From assembly GCA_902624095.1 (NCBI GenBank), contig CACNWB010000003.1:1-64000 (forward strand): a DNA stretch of 64,000 bases, given 5' to 3'. This document shows, one piece after another, positions 19,599-32,915 of this stretch (position 1 is its first letter; each line of letters starts with the position of its first letter). This DNA comes from an uncultured PS1 clade bacterium (GTDB lineage: Bacteria; Pseudomonadota; Alphaproteobacteria; RS24). The notes beneath the pieces were generated by a model. The model was given only the letters and a program-made list of their open reading frames with translations. It had not been told where the DNA came from and searched no databases. The position numbers and the translations under genes were made by a program.

Positions 19599-21347
19599 AT
19601 GAGTATTCATCTTACCGTTCCACCGAAAAGGGAACTTAAACCCCGTATTGTCGTGTTTGGAATCGGGGGCGCTGGTGGCAATGCAGTCAATAATATGGTG
19701 AGCGCAGGGCTGGAAGGCGTCGATTTTGTCGTCGCCAATACCGACGCACAGGCACTTGCGGCCAGCGAGGCCGATCGCCGAATTCAGATGGGCAGCAAGC
19801 TCACTGAAGGATTGGGTGCCGGCTCAAATCCGGAGGTCGGGCGTCAGGCGGCCGAGGAGTCGATGGCTGAAATCGTCGACATGTTGCAGGGCTCGCATAT
19901 GGCCTTTGTGACAGCCGGCATGGGCGGGGGCACCGGCACCGGTGCGGCACCCGTGATTGCCCGCGCCGCACGCGAATTGGGTGTGCTGACCGTCGGTGTG
20001 GTGACCAAGCCCTTCGATTTTGAAGGCACACGGCGCATGCGGTCGGCCAATGAAGGCATAAACGAATTGGCCAAGGAGGTTGATACGCTAATTATCATCC
20101 CGAACCAGAACTTGTTCCGTATCGCCAATGCCCAGACGACATTTGCCGAAGCCTTTGCAATGGCTGATGAGGTTCTGCATTCGGGCGTGTCCGGCATTAC
20201 CGATTTGATGATCAAGCCAGGTCTTATTAATCTCGACTTTGCCGATGTCAAAACCATTATGGACGAAATGGGCAAAGCCATGATGGGCACGGGCGAAGCC
20301 GAAGGCGACAACCGTGCCATCGAGGCTGCTGAGGCCGCGATTGCAAATCCGTTGCTTGATGATGTTTCGATGAGCGGGGCCAACGGTCTGTTGATCAGTA
20401 TTTCTGGCGGTGAAGACTTGACGCTGTATGAGGTTGATGAGGCCGCCAACCGCATCAAGGATGAGGTTGACGAAAACGCCAATATCATCATCGGCTCAAC
20501 CTTCGACGATAATCTGAAAGGCATGGTGCGGGTCTCCGTTGTCGCTACCGGTATTGAGGCGGGGGCAAAATCCAAATTGCGCCCCGTCACGCGTGGCGAG
20601 GTGATCAATATGGGTCAACAAATTCAGGATTATCCCTCTGCCGAGCCGCAAGAAATCGAGGGTGACGGGGCGAGCAGCGAATTGCCATCCTTCATGCAAG
20701 CCGATGCTGCGCAACCTGCGGTTGAAGATGTTGCGGAAATTGCAGAGCCGCAACCTGCGGCAGAAGCTCAGGAGATTGCCGAAGAAGCTGATGATGGGGA
20801 ACTTCCGGGTTTTCTGCGTGAGCCGAAACTGGCGCCGCGGCGCGAAGTGTCAAAACGCTCGCGTTCATTTCTTGACCGTGTGTTGGGCACCAACCGCCAG
20901 CCACCGAAGGAAGAAAGCCATCTGGCTACCGACCCGACAGATGAGGCAAAGCCCTTGGAGGATAATGAGCGGATCGAGCCGCGTCTTGAGGAAACGGCTG
21001 AGACTGCCGGACGCGATATTGATGATGCGCCGACACCGGATCAACGTCCGGCAGCAATTCTCGATGCGCCTCAAGCGATACCCGCTGAACCGATGCCAAT
21101 GGTGGCTGCGGCACCTGCGCAGAAGGAACCGACACTGGACCTCGATACACCTGAAGCAACTGCTCCTGCGGCAAAAATCGAAATGCCGGAACTGCCGGCA
21201 CCACAAGTTTCAGTGAATTCTGTGGCGCCGACACCGACGATTGCCGAGCAAGCACCCGTGGTGCAAACGCAGATGCAGACCGCGCCGAGCATGAATACGT
21301 CTTACGAGGCCGACCAGTTAGATATTCCGGCCTTCTTGCGTAGGTAA
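19599..21347 (+). CDS. ftsZ: Cell division GTPase FtsZ with long C-terminal linker
   Basis: [27 protein letters not shown]-terminal LDIPAFLRR; start ATG 19599. Confidence 0.97.
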   Translation: MSIHLTVPPKRELKPRIVVFGIGGAGGNAVNNMVSAGLEGVDFVVANTDAQALAASEADRRIQMGSKLTEGLGAGSNPEVGRQAAEESMAEIVDMLQGSHMAFVTAGMGGGTGTGAAPVIARAARELGVLTVGVVTKPFDFEGTRRMRSANEGINELAKEVDTLIIIPNQNLFRIANAQTTFAEAFAMADEVLHSGVSGITDLMIKPGLINLDFADVKTIMDEMGKAMMGTGEAEGDNRAIEAAEAAIANPLLDDVSMSGANGLLISISGGEDLTLYEVDEAANRIKDEVDENANIIIGSTFDDNLKGMVRVSVVATGIEAGAKSKLRPVTRGEVINMGQQIQDYPSAEPQEIEGDGASSELPSFMQADAAQPAVEDVAEIAEPQPAAEAQEIAEEADDGELPGFLREPKLAPRREVSKRSRSFLDRVLGTNRQPPKEESHLATDPTDEAKPLEDNERIEPRLEETAETAGRDIDDAPTPDQRPAAILDAPQAIPAEPMPMVAAAPAQKEPTLDLDTPEATAPAAKIEMPELPAPQVSVNSVAPTPTIAEQAPVVQTQMQTAPSMNTSYEADQLDIPAFLRR

Positions 21348-21364
21348 AATATAAGGGGAAAGTT

Positions 21365-21388
21365 CGGACCTTGTGTCCGGGCTTTTTT
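21365..21388 (+). terminator. Rho-independent terminator after ftsZ
   Basis: CGGAC-cttgt-GTCCG-GGC-TTTTTT. Confidence 0.75.
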
Positions 21389-21542
21389 CGATCCTGAATT
21401 CTTTTTTCGACCTCGGTGAGGCGATTTGGTTAGCTTTGTTACAAGGCCGTAATATTAGGCAATAATCTGTTATTTGAACTTGGTTAGTTGCTTTTGTAGA
21501 ACACGCTTCAGTAAAGTAATTGAAACCAAGGATAAACGCAGT

Positions 21543-22523
21543 ATGGCACCACCCCCTGCCACAATTGCTCAGATACACGAGCGCTTCCCAGCTGTTGCTT
21601 TTGCCGGAGCACCAGATATTCAGCAGTTTAAAGCGCAGCAGACAACAGTGGGCGCGGCTGTCTCTTGTCGGGGCGTTGGGTTGCATTCGGGCGCGGAATT
21701 GACCATGCGGCTAGTTCCGGCAGCTGCAGACACTGGCATTGTTTTTAACCGTACAGATATTGCCGATCGTGATGAGGCATCCATTCCCGCCCTGCTCGGC
21801 AGCGTATGTGATGTCACCCTGTCAACCAAAATCGGCAACAGCCACGGGCATGTGGTTGGCACGATTGAACATTTGTTGGCGGCGCTGGCCGGTATGCGGG
21901 TCGATAATATCATCGTTGAAATCGACGGGCCGGAAGTGCCGATTATGGATGGCAGCGCCAAACCCTTTGTCGATTTGATGCAAAGTGTCGGTATTGTTAA
22001 ATTAGACGCAGTGCGTCGGGCCTTGCGCGTCAAGAAGCCGGTACGAGTATCGCAAGGTGACGGCTATTGCGAATTGCTGCCCGAAGACGGATGTGTTTTC
22101 GAATCTGAGATTGATTTTCAAAGCGGCGCAATCGGGCGTCAGGCCTATCAGCTTGACCTTATGACCGAAAATTTTGGTGTGAATGTCGCTGGTGCGCGTA
22201 CTTTCTGTATGTTGCATCAGGTTGAAGCCATGCACAGCGCGGGGCTTGCACTGGGCGGCTCCATTGAAAACGCCATTTTGGTTGATGGTGATGTCGTCAT
22301 GAATGAAGAAGGTTTGCGGTCCCCAAAAGAGTTTGTGCAGCACAAACTTCTGGATGCCATTGGCGATCTTTATCTGCTTGGCCTTCCTCTGATCGGTCGG
22401 TATCGAGGGTATAAATCGGGCCACGCACTACATAACAAGCTTCTGCACGCTCTGTTCCTTGAGGCGGACGCCTTCGATCTTGTCAACCTGTCTGGTGCGG
22501 ACAAAATCCTCGCAGCCGAATAG
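21543..22523 (+). CDS. lpxC: UDP-3-O-acyl-N-acetylglucosamine deacetylase LpxC
   Basis: SCRGVGLHSGAELTMRLVPA, TIEHLLAALAG, PEVPIMDGSAKPFV, GHALHNKLLHAL. Confidence 0.95.
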   Translation: MAPPPATIAQIHERFPAVAFAGAPDIQQFKAQQTTVGAAVSCRGVGLHSGAELTMRLVPAAADTGIVFNRTDIADRDEASIPALLGSVCDVTLSTKIGNSHGHVVGTIEHLLAALAGMRVDNIIVEIDGPEVPIMDGSAKPFVDLMQSVGIVKLDAVRRALRVKKPVRVSQGDGYCELLPEDGCVFESEIDFQSGAIGRQAYQLDLMTENFGVNVAGARTFCMLHQVEAMHSAGLALGGSIENAILVDGDVVMNEEGLRSPKEFVQHKLLDAIGDLYLLGLPLIGRYRGYKSGHALHNKLLHALFLEADAFDLVNLSGADKILAAE

Positions 22524-22624
22524 AATCGCGTTTTTTACGCCTTCTCTCTACTGGCATCCGTTCCTTCAATGCTGTAAAACTATCGCTCATTGGCTCTTTT
22601 TGGACCGTGGTACGCTATCTCATT

Positions 22625-23437
22625 ATGACGTGGAAACAATTATTAACTGTATGTGCTGTGTGCGGCGTGTTGTCGGCTTGCGGTGCGAATAATTCGGAAA
22701 TCGCAGAATATATCGAACGGCCTGTCGAACAGATATACAACGAGGCTTTTGACGAATTGGAGCGCGGTAATTTCATCAGTGCAGCACAGCAATTTGATGA
22801 AGTTGAGCGTCAGCACCCCTATTCCATTTGGGCGCGCCGTGCCATGGTTATGGCTGCCTACACCTATTATTTGCAGAATAAATATGACGAAGCCATTCTC
22901 ACAGCGCGCCGGTTTATTGCGCTTTACCCTGGCAATAAGCGCGCGGCCTACGCCTATTATCTCATCGCCATGTGCCAGTATGAGCGGATCTCGGACGTCA
23001 AGCGCGACCAGTTGATAACCGAATTGGCCCAGCAAGCGCTGGTCGACGTAATCCGGCGTTTTCCAGAATCGGACTATGCCCGTGATGCTATTTTGAAACT
23101 CGACCTCACCAGCGACCATTTGGCCGGCAAGGAAATGGACGTGGGCCGTTATTATCTGAAGCGCGGGCATTATTCTGCGGCCTCGGTGCGGTTTTCCAAT
23201 GTTATCAGAAACTTCCCCCGCACCTCCCATGTGCCAGAAGCCCTGCATCGGCTGACTGAGGTTTTTCTCTCGCTCGGCGTTTACAATGAGGCGCAAAATG
23301 CCGCCGCAGTCCTGGGGTATAATTTCCCCGACAGTCGTTGGTATCGTGACAGTTACCGGATTCTGGTTGACAGCGAGCTAACCCCTGAGGAAGACCCCTC
23401 ATCCTGGATTAGCAGGGCTCTCGACAAGGTCTTTTAG
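22625..23437 (+). CDS. bamD: Outer membrane assembly lipoprotein BamD
   Basis: Lipobox LSACG; 'PVEQIYNEAFDELERGNFISAAQQFDEVERQHPYSIWARRAMVMAAYTYY'. Confidence 0.93.
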   Translation: MTWKQLLTVCAVCGVLSACGANNSEIAEYIERPVEQIYNEAFDELERGNFISAAQQFDEVERQHPYSIWARRAMVMAAYTYYLQNKYDEAILTARRFIALYPGNKRAAYAYYLIAMCQYERISDVKRDQLITELAQQALVDVIRRFPESDYARDAILKLDLTSDHLAGKEMDVGRYYLKRGHYSAASVRFSNVIRNFPRTSHVPEALHRLTEVFLSLGVYNEAQNAAAVLGYNFPDSRWYRDSYRILVDSELTPEEDPSSWISRALDKVF

Positions 23438-23446
23438 GGGCCGCGA

Positions 23447-27243
<3,797 letters not shown>

Positions 27244-27288
27244 TCCTTCTCGACGTTAACGTTTTTGCAACCGCTGCCGCCGAGCGCC

Positions 27289-27720
27289 TTAAACTTTGGC
27301 ATTGCTGGCTGGGTGGCGTGGGTTTTCAGCCAGTTTTTCTTCCGGTATCGGCCAGCCCTTCCCCATGTCCTAGGCGAAGCATAGCATCTGCTCTTTCTTG
27401 ATAAAGGTCACGATATCTTTTTCCGCAGGCGCGCTGTCTCCCTATGTGCGGGTGATTTGCTGGTGACGGCGCATGGTGTGTTTGCTGGTTCCAAATTCTT
27501 TGCGCGCAACAACGAGAAATGAGAATACCAGCTTGCCCCTGCGACGGGATTTGTTTGTCAGCTGTTCGAGGTGGTGTATCAGAAGGCTAGATGCAAATGA
27601 CTAGTCCTGGTCAGCAATCCCTTGTACTTGATTAAGCTGCAGATAGGAAATGAACTCGCGTCGACGCGCGGCCCACATAATTTTTTCGAGTATTATCTCT
27701 GTCTGAGAAAAATGATGCAT
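27289..27720 (-). pseudogene. 144-codon reading frame with three in-frame TAG codons and no frameshift; unknown family
   Basis: Codon-by-codon minus-strand reading from ATG 27720: MHHFSQTEIILEKIMWAARRREFISYLQLNQVQGIADQD*SFASSLLIHHLEQLTNKSRRRGKLVFSFLVVARKEFGTSKHTMRRHQQITRT*GDSAPAEKDIVTFIKKEQMLCFA*DMGKGWPIPEEKLAENPRHPASNAKV then TAA. TAG at 27601-27603, 27442-27444, 27370-27372. Confidence 0.65.
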
Positions 27721-27804
27721 GATTTTCTCTTAGTCTTTTAGACCATTATAATATAATTGAAGCAGGTGTTTCTAGCACCAACAGGTTGTATACGCATCCA
27801 GTCA

Positions 27805-29610
27805 TCATATCTGACGACAAGCCTTTTCAAGCCATCTTGCCGTGCGCGTATCGACAAGCGGTTTAACTTTGCCAAGAACGTCCGCGTGATAGGTGTTGAG
27901 CCATAATTTTTCTTCCTCCGTGAGGGCTGATCTGTCAATAAGACGGTGGTCAATTGGGGCGAGGGTCAATGCATCGAACTCCAGCATATCGCGGTGTTTG
28001 TCACCGACATTTTTCGCTGCACGAACATATTGTAGGTTTTCAATTCTTATCCCAAAACGACCTGTGGCATAGTATCCCGGCTCATTTGACACGATCATAC
28101 CAGGTGCCATCGCTATCATCCCGCCCTTTGAGATGCGTTGTGGACCTTCATGCACGGAAAGATAACTGCCGACACCATGGCCAGTGCCATGGTCGAAATC
28201 CTGCCCTGCCGCCCATAGTGGCGCGCGGGCAAGCGTGTCCAATTGCATTCCGTTTGTACCGGCCGGAAAACGCGCGGCGGCCAGCGCAATATGGCCGCGA
28301 AGAACCCTCGTAAAAGCATCAATTGCACCTCTAGGTGGAGGACGCCCTTCAATAAGCACTGTGCGAGTCACATCCGTAGTGCCATCGGCATATTGTCCAC
28401 CACTGTCGATGAGGTAGAGATCACCGGGCCGCAAACGGCGATTGGTGGCGTGGGTTACCCGATAATGCACAATCGCACCGTTCGGCCCACTTCCCGATAT
28501 GGTGTCGAAGCTCAAGTCACGTAATTTTCCCGTGTCAGCACGAAAGGCTTCCGCTTTGCGTGCGGCATCAATCTCATTGATTTTTCCCGTGCGCCCATAA
28601 GCGTCTAGCCAGCACAAAAAGCGGCACAGTGCTGCGCCGTCGCGCAAATGAGCGGCTTTGGCGCCTTTTATCTCGGCCTTTGTTTTGCAGGCTTTTGCCG
28701 CGGTGCACAAATCCTCGCCATGCACGATCTCAGTACCTTTCACAAGGGCCGCAAACCACATCGGAGTGGTTTCCGGTTCAAGGCGCACCTTCCCTTTCAA
28801 TTTGCCAAGCGCGGCTGCGATTTTATCGCTGGCGTGAATATGCAGCTTGTCGCCTATATGCCTTCGCGTTTTGGCATCAATGCGGGCCGGGTTAATAAAC
28901 CAGTCGAACCGACCGCCAGCTCTCAAAATGCCGAAAGACAGCGCGAAGGGCGTGTGCGGCACGTCATTGCCACGAATATTTAATAGCCAGGCAATGTTTT
29001 CCGGCTGAGTTACCAGCATGGCGGACTGGTCTGCCTCGGCAAGCTGGCGACCAATGTCACGGCGTTTGTCAAACGAGGTGCGTCCGGCCAATCGGTTGGG
29101 ATGCGCAATAACTTGTGTTTCCGGCATGGTGGGCCGGTCAACCCAGATGCGGTCAATCGGATTGTCCGCCACATATTCAATGTCGAGGCCATTGCGCTGC
29201 CCCAGCTTTTCAACCGCGCCAGCAAAAGCAAGCGTGTGCAGTTTCGGGTCGATGCCGATACGCTGGTTTTTCCGTAGTTTTTTTTCGAGCCATTTAAGCG
29301 GGCTGGTTTCGGCAATCGGCACAATTTCAAAAATATTCGTATCCACCTGATCGGGCGCCTGCAGAATATACCGCCCGTCGACGAAAACAGCCGCCTGACG
29401 CGTCGTGACCACAGCGACACCAGCCGAGCCACCAAAGCCAGTCAGCCATTTCAAACGTTCGTTGGCGGGCGGAACATATTCGCCCTGAAACGCGTCTTCG
29501 CGCGGCACAATAAAGGCATCGAGCCCGTTTTCGGACATGGTGCGGCGCAACAGCTTTACATGCTGCGCTGTATTTTTAGCATCTTTTGGATCTTCGAAAT
29601 CTTGAAACAT
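27805..29610 (-). CDS. M24-family aminopeptidase P (Xaa-Pro aminopeptidase)
   Basis: LIDSGGQYADGTTDVTRTV, DHGTGHGVGSYLSVHEGPQ, MIVSNEPGYY; start moved to ATG 29610. Confidence 0.93.
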   Translation of the reverse strand: MFQDFEDPKDAKNTAQHVKLLRRTMSENGLDAFIVPREDAFQGEYVPPANERLKWLTGFGGSAGVAVVTTRQAAVFVDGRYILQAPDQVDTNIFEIVPIAETSPLKWLEKKLRKNQRIGIDPKLHTLAFAGAVEKLGQRNGLDIEYVADNPIDRIWVDRPTMPETQVIAHPNRLAGRTSFDKRRDIGRQLAEADQSAMLVTQPENIAWLLNIRGNDVPHTPFALSFGILRAGGRFDWFINPARIDAKTRRHIGDKLHIHASDKIAAALGKLKGKVRLEPETTPMWFAALVKGTEIVHGEDLCTAAKACKTKAEIKGAKAAHLRDGAALCRFLCWLDAYGRTGKINEIDAARKAEAFRADTGKLRDLSFDTISGSGPNGAIVHYRVTHATNRRLRPGDLYLIDSGGQYADGTTDVTRTVLIEGRPPPRGAIDAFTRVLRGHIALAAARFPAGTNGMQLDTLARAPLWAAGQDFDHGTGHGVGSYLSVHEGPQRISKGGMIAMAPGMIVSNEPGYYATGRFGIRIENLQYVRAAKNVGDKHRDMLEFDALTLAPIDHRLIDRSALTEEEKLWLNTYHADVLGKVKPLVDTRTARWLEKACRQI

Positions 29611-29620
29611 AGCGTTAAGT

Positions 29621-30451
29621 TTAATGCCGAAACATAAGGCTCGTCCACGGGCCAATGCGGATATCTTTTTGCAAGGTCAGTCCGGCGTGGCGATAGCGTG
29701 CAACGACACGCTGTCTTTGCGTGTTCAGCAGTCCCGAGAGGATGAGCTGTCCGGCCGGGGCCAAATGCGTGGCCATGGTAGACGCCATGGTAATGAGGGG
29801 CACGGCTAGAATATTCGCCATAATCAAGTCAAACGGTCCGGCTTGACGCGCCGCAGGATGGGCAAATCCGTTGCACCATATCGGCCTGATATGCGCGGGC
29901 AGGTTGTTGATCTTGAAATTTTGCTGCGCCGCACGCACCGCGTCGGGGTCATTATCGCAGGCAAAAACATGTCTGCACCCCGCCTTGGCAAGCGCAATTG
30001 TAAGTGTGCCGGCGCCCGTGCCTATATCGGCGGCCCGGGTTGGGCAATGCTTTTTCAGCACATGCGCCAGCAGGTGCAAACACCCTTGTGTTGTCTCATG
30101 ATGGCCCGAACCGAAGGCAAGCCCGGCATCCATTTGAATATGGTGGCGCGCACACTGCGCATGTGGCCGGTCGTGACGCCCAAACAGAAAGAACGGCGGC
30201 ACTTGCACGGGCGGCAGATTTTGCTGGCTTCGTGACACCCAATCTTCATCCGGAACATGTTCAAGTTCTAAATCCTCATGGGCAAACGGCAAGACACCAA
30301 ATTCGGGGGCTTCGGTGAAATAGGCCTCAATGCGCTTCCCGCCGCTTTTGGGCAGTCCGATGGCTTGGGCGACGGCACCGGCATTGTCGAAAAACGCTTC
30401 GGCCAAATCAGGGGTTTGGGTGGTCACGCAGGCTTTGAATAGGGCGGGCAT
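29621..30451 (-). CDS. prmA: Ribosomal protein L11 methyltransferase
   Basis: AFGSGHHETTQGCLHLL, AADIGTGAGTLTIALAKAG, NILAVPLI. Confidence 0.9.
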   Translation of the reverse strand: MPALFKACVTTQTPDLAEAFFDNAGAVAQAIGLPKSGGKRIEAYFTEAPEFGVLPFAHEDLELEHVPDEDWVSRSQQNLPPVQVPPFFLFGRHDRPHAQCARHHIQMDAGLAFGSGHHETTQGCLHLLAHVLKKHCPTRAADIGTGAGTLTIALAKAGCRHVFACDNDPDAVRAAQQNFKINNLPAHIRPIWCNGFAHPAARQAGPFDLIMANILAVPLITMASTMATHLAPAGQLILSGLLNTQRQRVVARYRHAGLTLQKDIRIGPWTSLMFRH

Positions 30452-30460
30452 AATCGGCGT

Positions 30461-32803
30461 TCACTGCTTTTCAACATATGCATCGAGCACTTTTTTGCGT
30501 CCTGCCTTTTCAAAACCGACTGTCAGCTTATTGCCTTCAATGTCTTCGATGCGTCCGTAGCCGAATTTCTGGTGGAATATGCGCTCGCCGCGCTGATAGG
30601 GACTGTCGGACATATTAGAGGCAACAGTTTCGGCGCGCGACTGTATTGTTGGTGGATCGCTTGGGTCAAAACGATTGCGATTGGCCTGCGCGCGCTGCCA
30701 GCCCGGACTGTTATAAGTTGAGGTGGCAAAATCATTGGCAAACCGGCTCTGGCTGGCAAAGCTATTGCCGATCTGGTCGCTATCCCCGACCTCGACATGC
30801 TCGGCAGGCAATTCGTCGATAAACCTCGAGGGAATGGCCGAATTCCACTGGCCGTGTGTGCGGCGGTTGCCGGCAAATGAGATGGTGGCGCGCTGGCGCG
30901 CCCGCGTCAGGCCGACATAAGCAAGGCGGCGTTCCTCTTCCAGCCCTTTTGTACCGCTTTCGTCCAAACTGCGTTGATGCGGGAAAAGACCTTCCTCCCA
31001 ACCGGGCAGAAAAACTGTATCAAACTCAAGTCCCTTGGCGGCGTGCAGGGTCATCAGGGAGACCTTGTCGTCATTTTCCTGTGTTTGAGCGTCCATCACC
31101 AGCGAGATATGTTCTAGATACCCTGCCATGTTTTCAAACTCATCCATCGAACGCACAAGCTCTTTCAGGTTTTCCAGCTTGCCGGGTGCTTCGGGCGATT
31201 TGTCGGCCTGCCACATGGCGGTGTAGCCGCTTTCATCCAGAACCAGCTCGGCCAGTTCGGTATGCGTCATGGACGGGATCAATCCGCGCCAGCGTTCGAC
31301 AGACTGGATAAAACCGTTCAACGCGCGCCGTGCCGCCGGCTTCAACTCTTCCGTTTGCACCAGTTGGGTTGCGGCGCGGTAAAGCGAGGTGTTCTGGCGT
31401 CGGGCGGCATCGTGGAGTGTCTGCAAGGCCACATTGCCAAGCCCACGTCGGGGCTTGTTGCAGATGCGTTCAAACGCCAAATCATCGTCGGCTTGTGCGA
31501 TAAGCCGGAAATAGGCATTGGCGTCACGAATTTCGGCGCGCTCATAAAATCGTGGCCCCCCAATCACCCGATAAGGCACGCCCAATGCGATAAACCGGTC
31601 TTCAAATTCACGCATTTGAAAACTTGCACGCACCAATATGGCTATTTCGTTTAATGGATCCCCGGCGCGCTGATAGGCTTCGATATCGTCCCCGGTCAGG
31701 CGCGCTTCTTCGTCGCCGTCCCACACGCCGCGCACAACAACTTTCTCGCCTTCGGTCAGGTCGGTCCAAAGCTCTTTGCCAAGGCGCCCCTCATTGGCCG
31801 CGATCAGGCCCGATGCGGCGGCCAGAATATGCGGCGTCGAGCGGTAATTGCGCTCCAGGCGGATAACTTGCGCGCCCGTGAAATCGCGCTCAAAACGCAA
31901 AATATTGTCAACTTCCGCACCACGCCAACCATAGATCGACTGGTCGTCATCGCCGACACAGCAAATATTGTTGTGCGCTTGTGCCAGAAGGCGCAGCCAC
32001 AAATATTGCACCGCATTTGTGTCCTGATATTCATCGACCAATATGTGTTTGAACTTGTTTTGATACTCTACCAGCACGGCGTCATTTTCACGGAACAGGC
32101 GCAAACATTCCAATAATAGATCACCGAAATCAGTGGCGTTGAGAATTTTCAGCCGCTGTTGATATTGTGTGTAAACCTTGCCGCCCCACCCATTGGCAAA
32201 AAAACCGGATTCGCTGTCGGGTACGTCTTCGGGGGTCCAGCCACGGTTTTTCCAGCGGTCAATGAGACCGGCCATCTGACGCGCCGGCCATCTTTTTTCG
32301 TCAATGTTTTCAGCCTGTATGATTTGTTTGATGAGGCGTATCTGGTCGTCCGTATCCAAAATGGTGAAATCGGGGCGCAGGTCGACCAGCTCGGCGTGGC
32401 GGCGCAGAATCCGCACCGATATCGAGTGAAAGGTGCCGAGCCATCCCATGCCTTCAACGGTCTCGCCCATCAGCGAACTGATGCGCTCTTTCATCTCGCG
32501 CGCGGCTTTATTGGTAAAGGTCACAGCCAGAATTTGGCTCGGCCATGCCTGCCCGGTGGCGATTTTATGGGCAATGCGTGTGGTCAATGCCCGTGTTTTA
32601 CCGGTGCCGGCACCGGCCAGTAACAAAAGCGGGCCGTCTTCTGCCAGAACAGCCGCGCGTTGCTCGTCATTAAGGCCGTCCAGCATAGGCCCAGCGCGGC
32701 GCGCATCCATATTGGCGCGCGCGGCAGCCGAGATTGAGCCTGACTGCGCTTGCGACGGGGGCGGTGTATCGGATCCTAGATCAAACGGATCATTTTCCAT
32801 CAT
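30461..32803 (-). CDS. UvrD/PcrA/Rep-type DNA helicase
   Basis: LNDEQRAAVLAEDGPLLLLAGAGTGKTRALTTRIA, VDEYQDTNAVQY, GDDDQSIYGWRGA, LMTLHAAKGLEFDTVFLPGWEEG. Confidence 0.95.
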   Translation of the reverse strand: MMENDPFDLGSDTPPPSQAQSGSISAAARANMDARRAGPMLDGLNDEQRAAVLAEDGPLLLLAGAGTGKTRALTTRIAHKIATGQAWPSQILAVTFTNKAAREMKERISSLMGETVEGMGWLGTFHSISVRILRRHAELVDLRPDFTILDTDDQIRLIKQIIQAENIDEKRWPARQMAGLIDRWKNRGWTPEDVPDSESGFFANGWGGKVYTQYQQRLKILNATDFGDLLLECLRLFRENDAVLVEYQNKFKHILVDEYQDTNAVQYLWLRLLAQAHNNICCVGDDDQSIYGWRGAEVDNILRFERDFTGAQVIRLERNYRSTPHILAAASGLIAANEGRLGKELWTDLTEGEKVVVRGVWDGDEEARLTGDDIEAYQRAGDPLNEIAILVRASFQMREFEDRFIALGVPYRVIGGPRFYERAEIRDANAYFRLIAQADDDLAFERICNKPRRGLGNVALQTLHDAARRQNTSLYRAATQLVQTEELKPAARRALNGFIQSVERWRGLIPSMTHTELAELVLDESGYTAMWQADKSPEAPGKLENLKELVRSMDEFENMAGYLEHISLVMDAQTQENDDKVSLMTLHAAKGLEFDTVFLPGWEEGLFPHQRSLDESGTKGLEEERRLAYVGLTRARQRATISFAGNRRTHGQWNSAIPSRFIDELPAEHVEVGDSDQIGNSFASQSRFANDFATSTYNSPGWQRAQANRNRFDPSDPPTIQSRAETVASNMSDSPYQRGERIFHQKFGYGRIEDIEGNKLTVGFEKAGRKKVLDAYVEKQ

Positions 32804-32915
32804 ACTTGCTACTCAAGTGATTCTGTCTGTGCTGAAGCCAATATATCACGTGTTTCGCAGCGTTTCTGCCGCTGGCAACACATAATATGTTACTATAGCC
32901 TTTGTTTCGAGTTTC

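Noticed and set aside
19844-20608. 254-aa minus-strand ORF inside ftsZ
   Set aside because: Ser/Ala-rich antisense shadow of a conserved gene; such ORFs are common opposite GC-rich codons.
27289-27720. Genome-wide TAG (amber) reassignment as explanation for the three-TAG frame
   Set aside because: TAG is the normal stop of several intact genes here (mraY, lpxC, bamD, ilvC, hflC, rodA).
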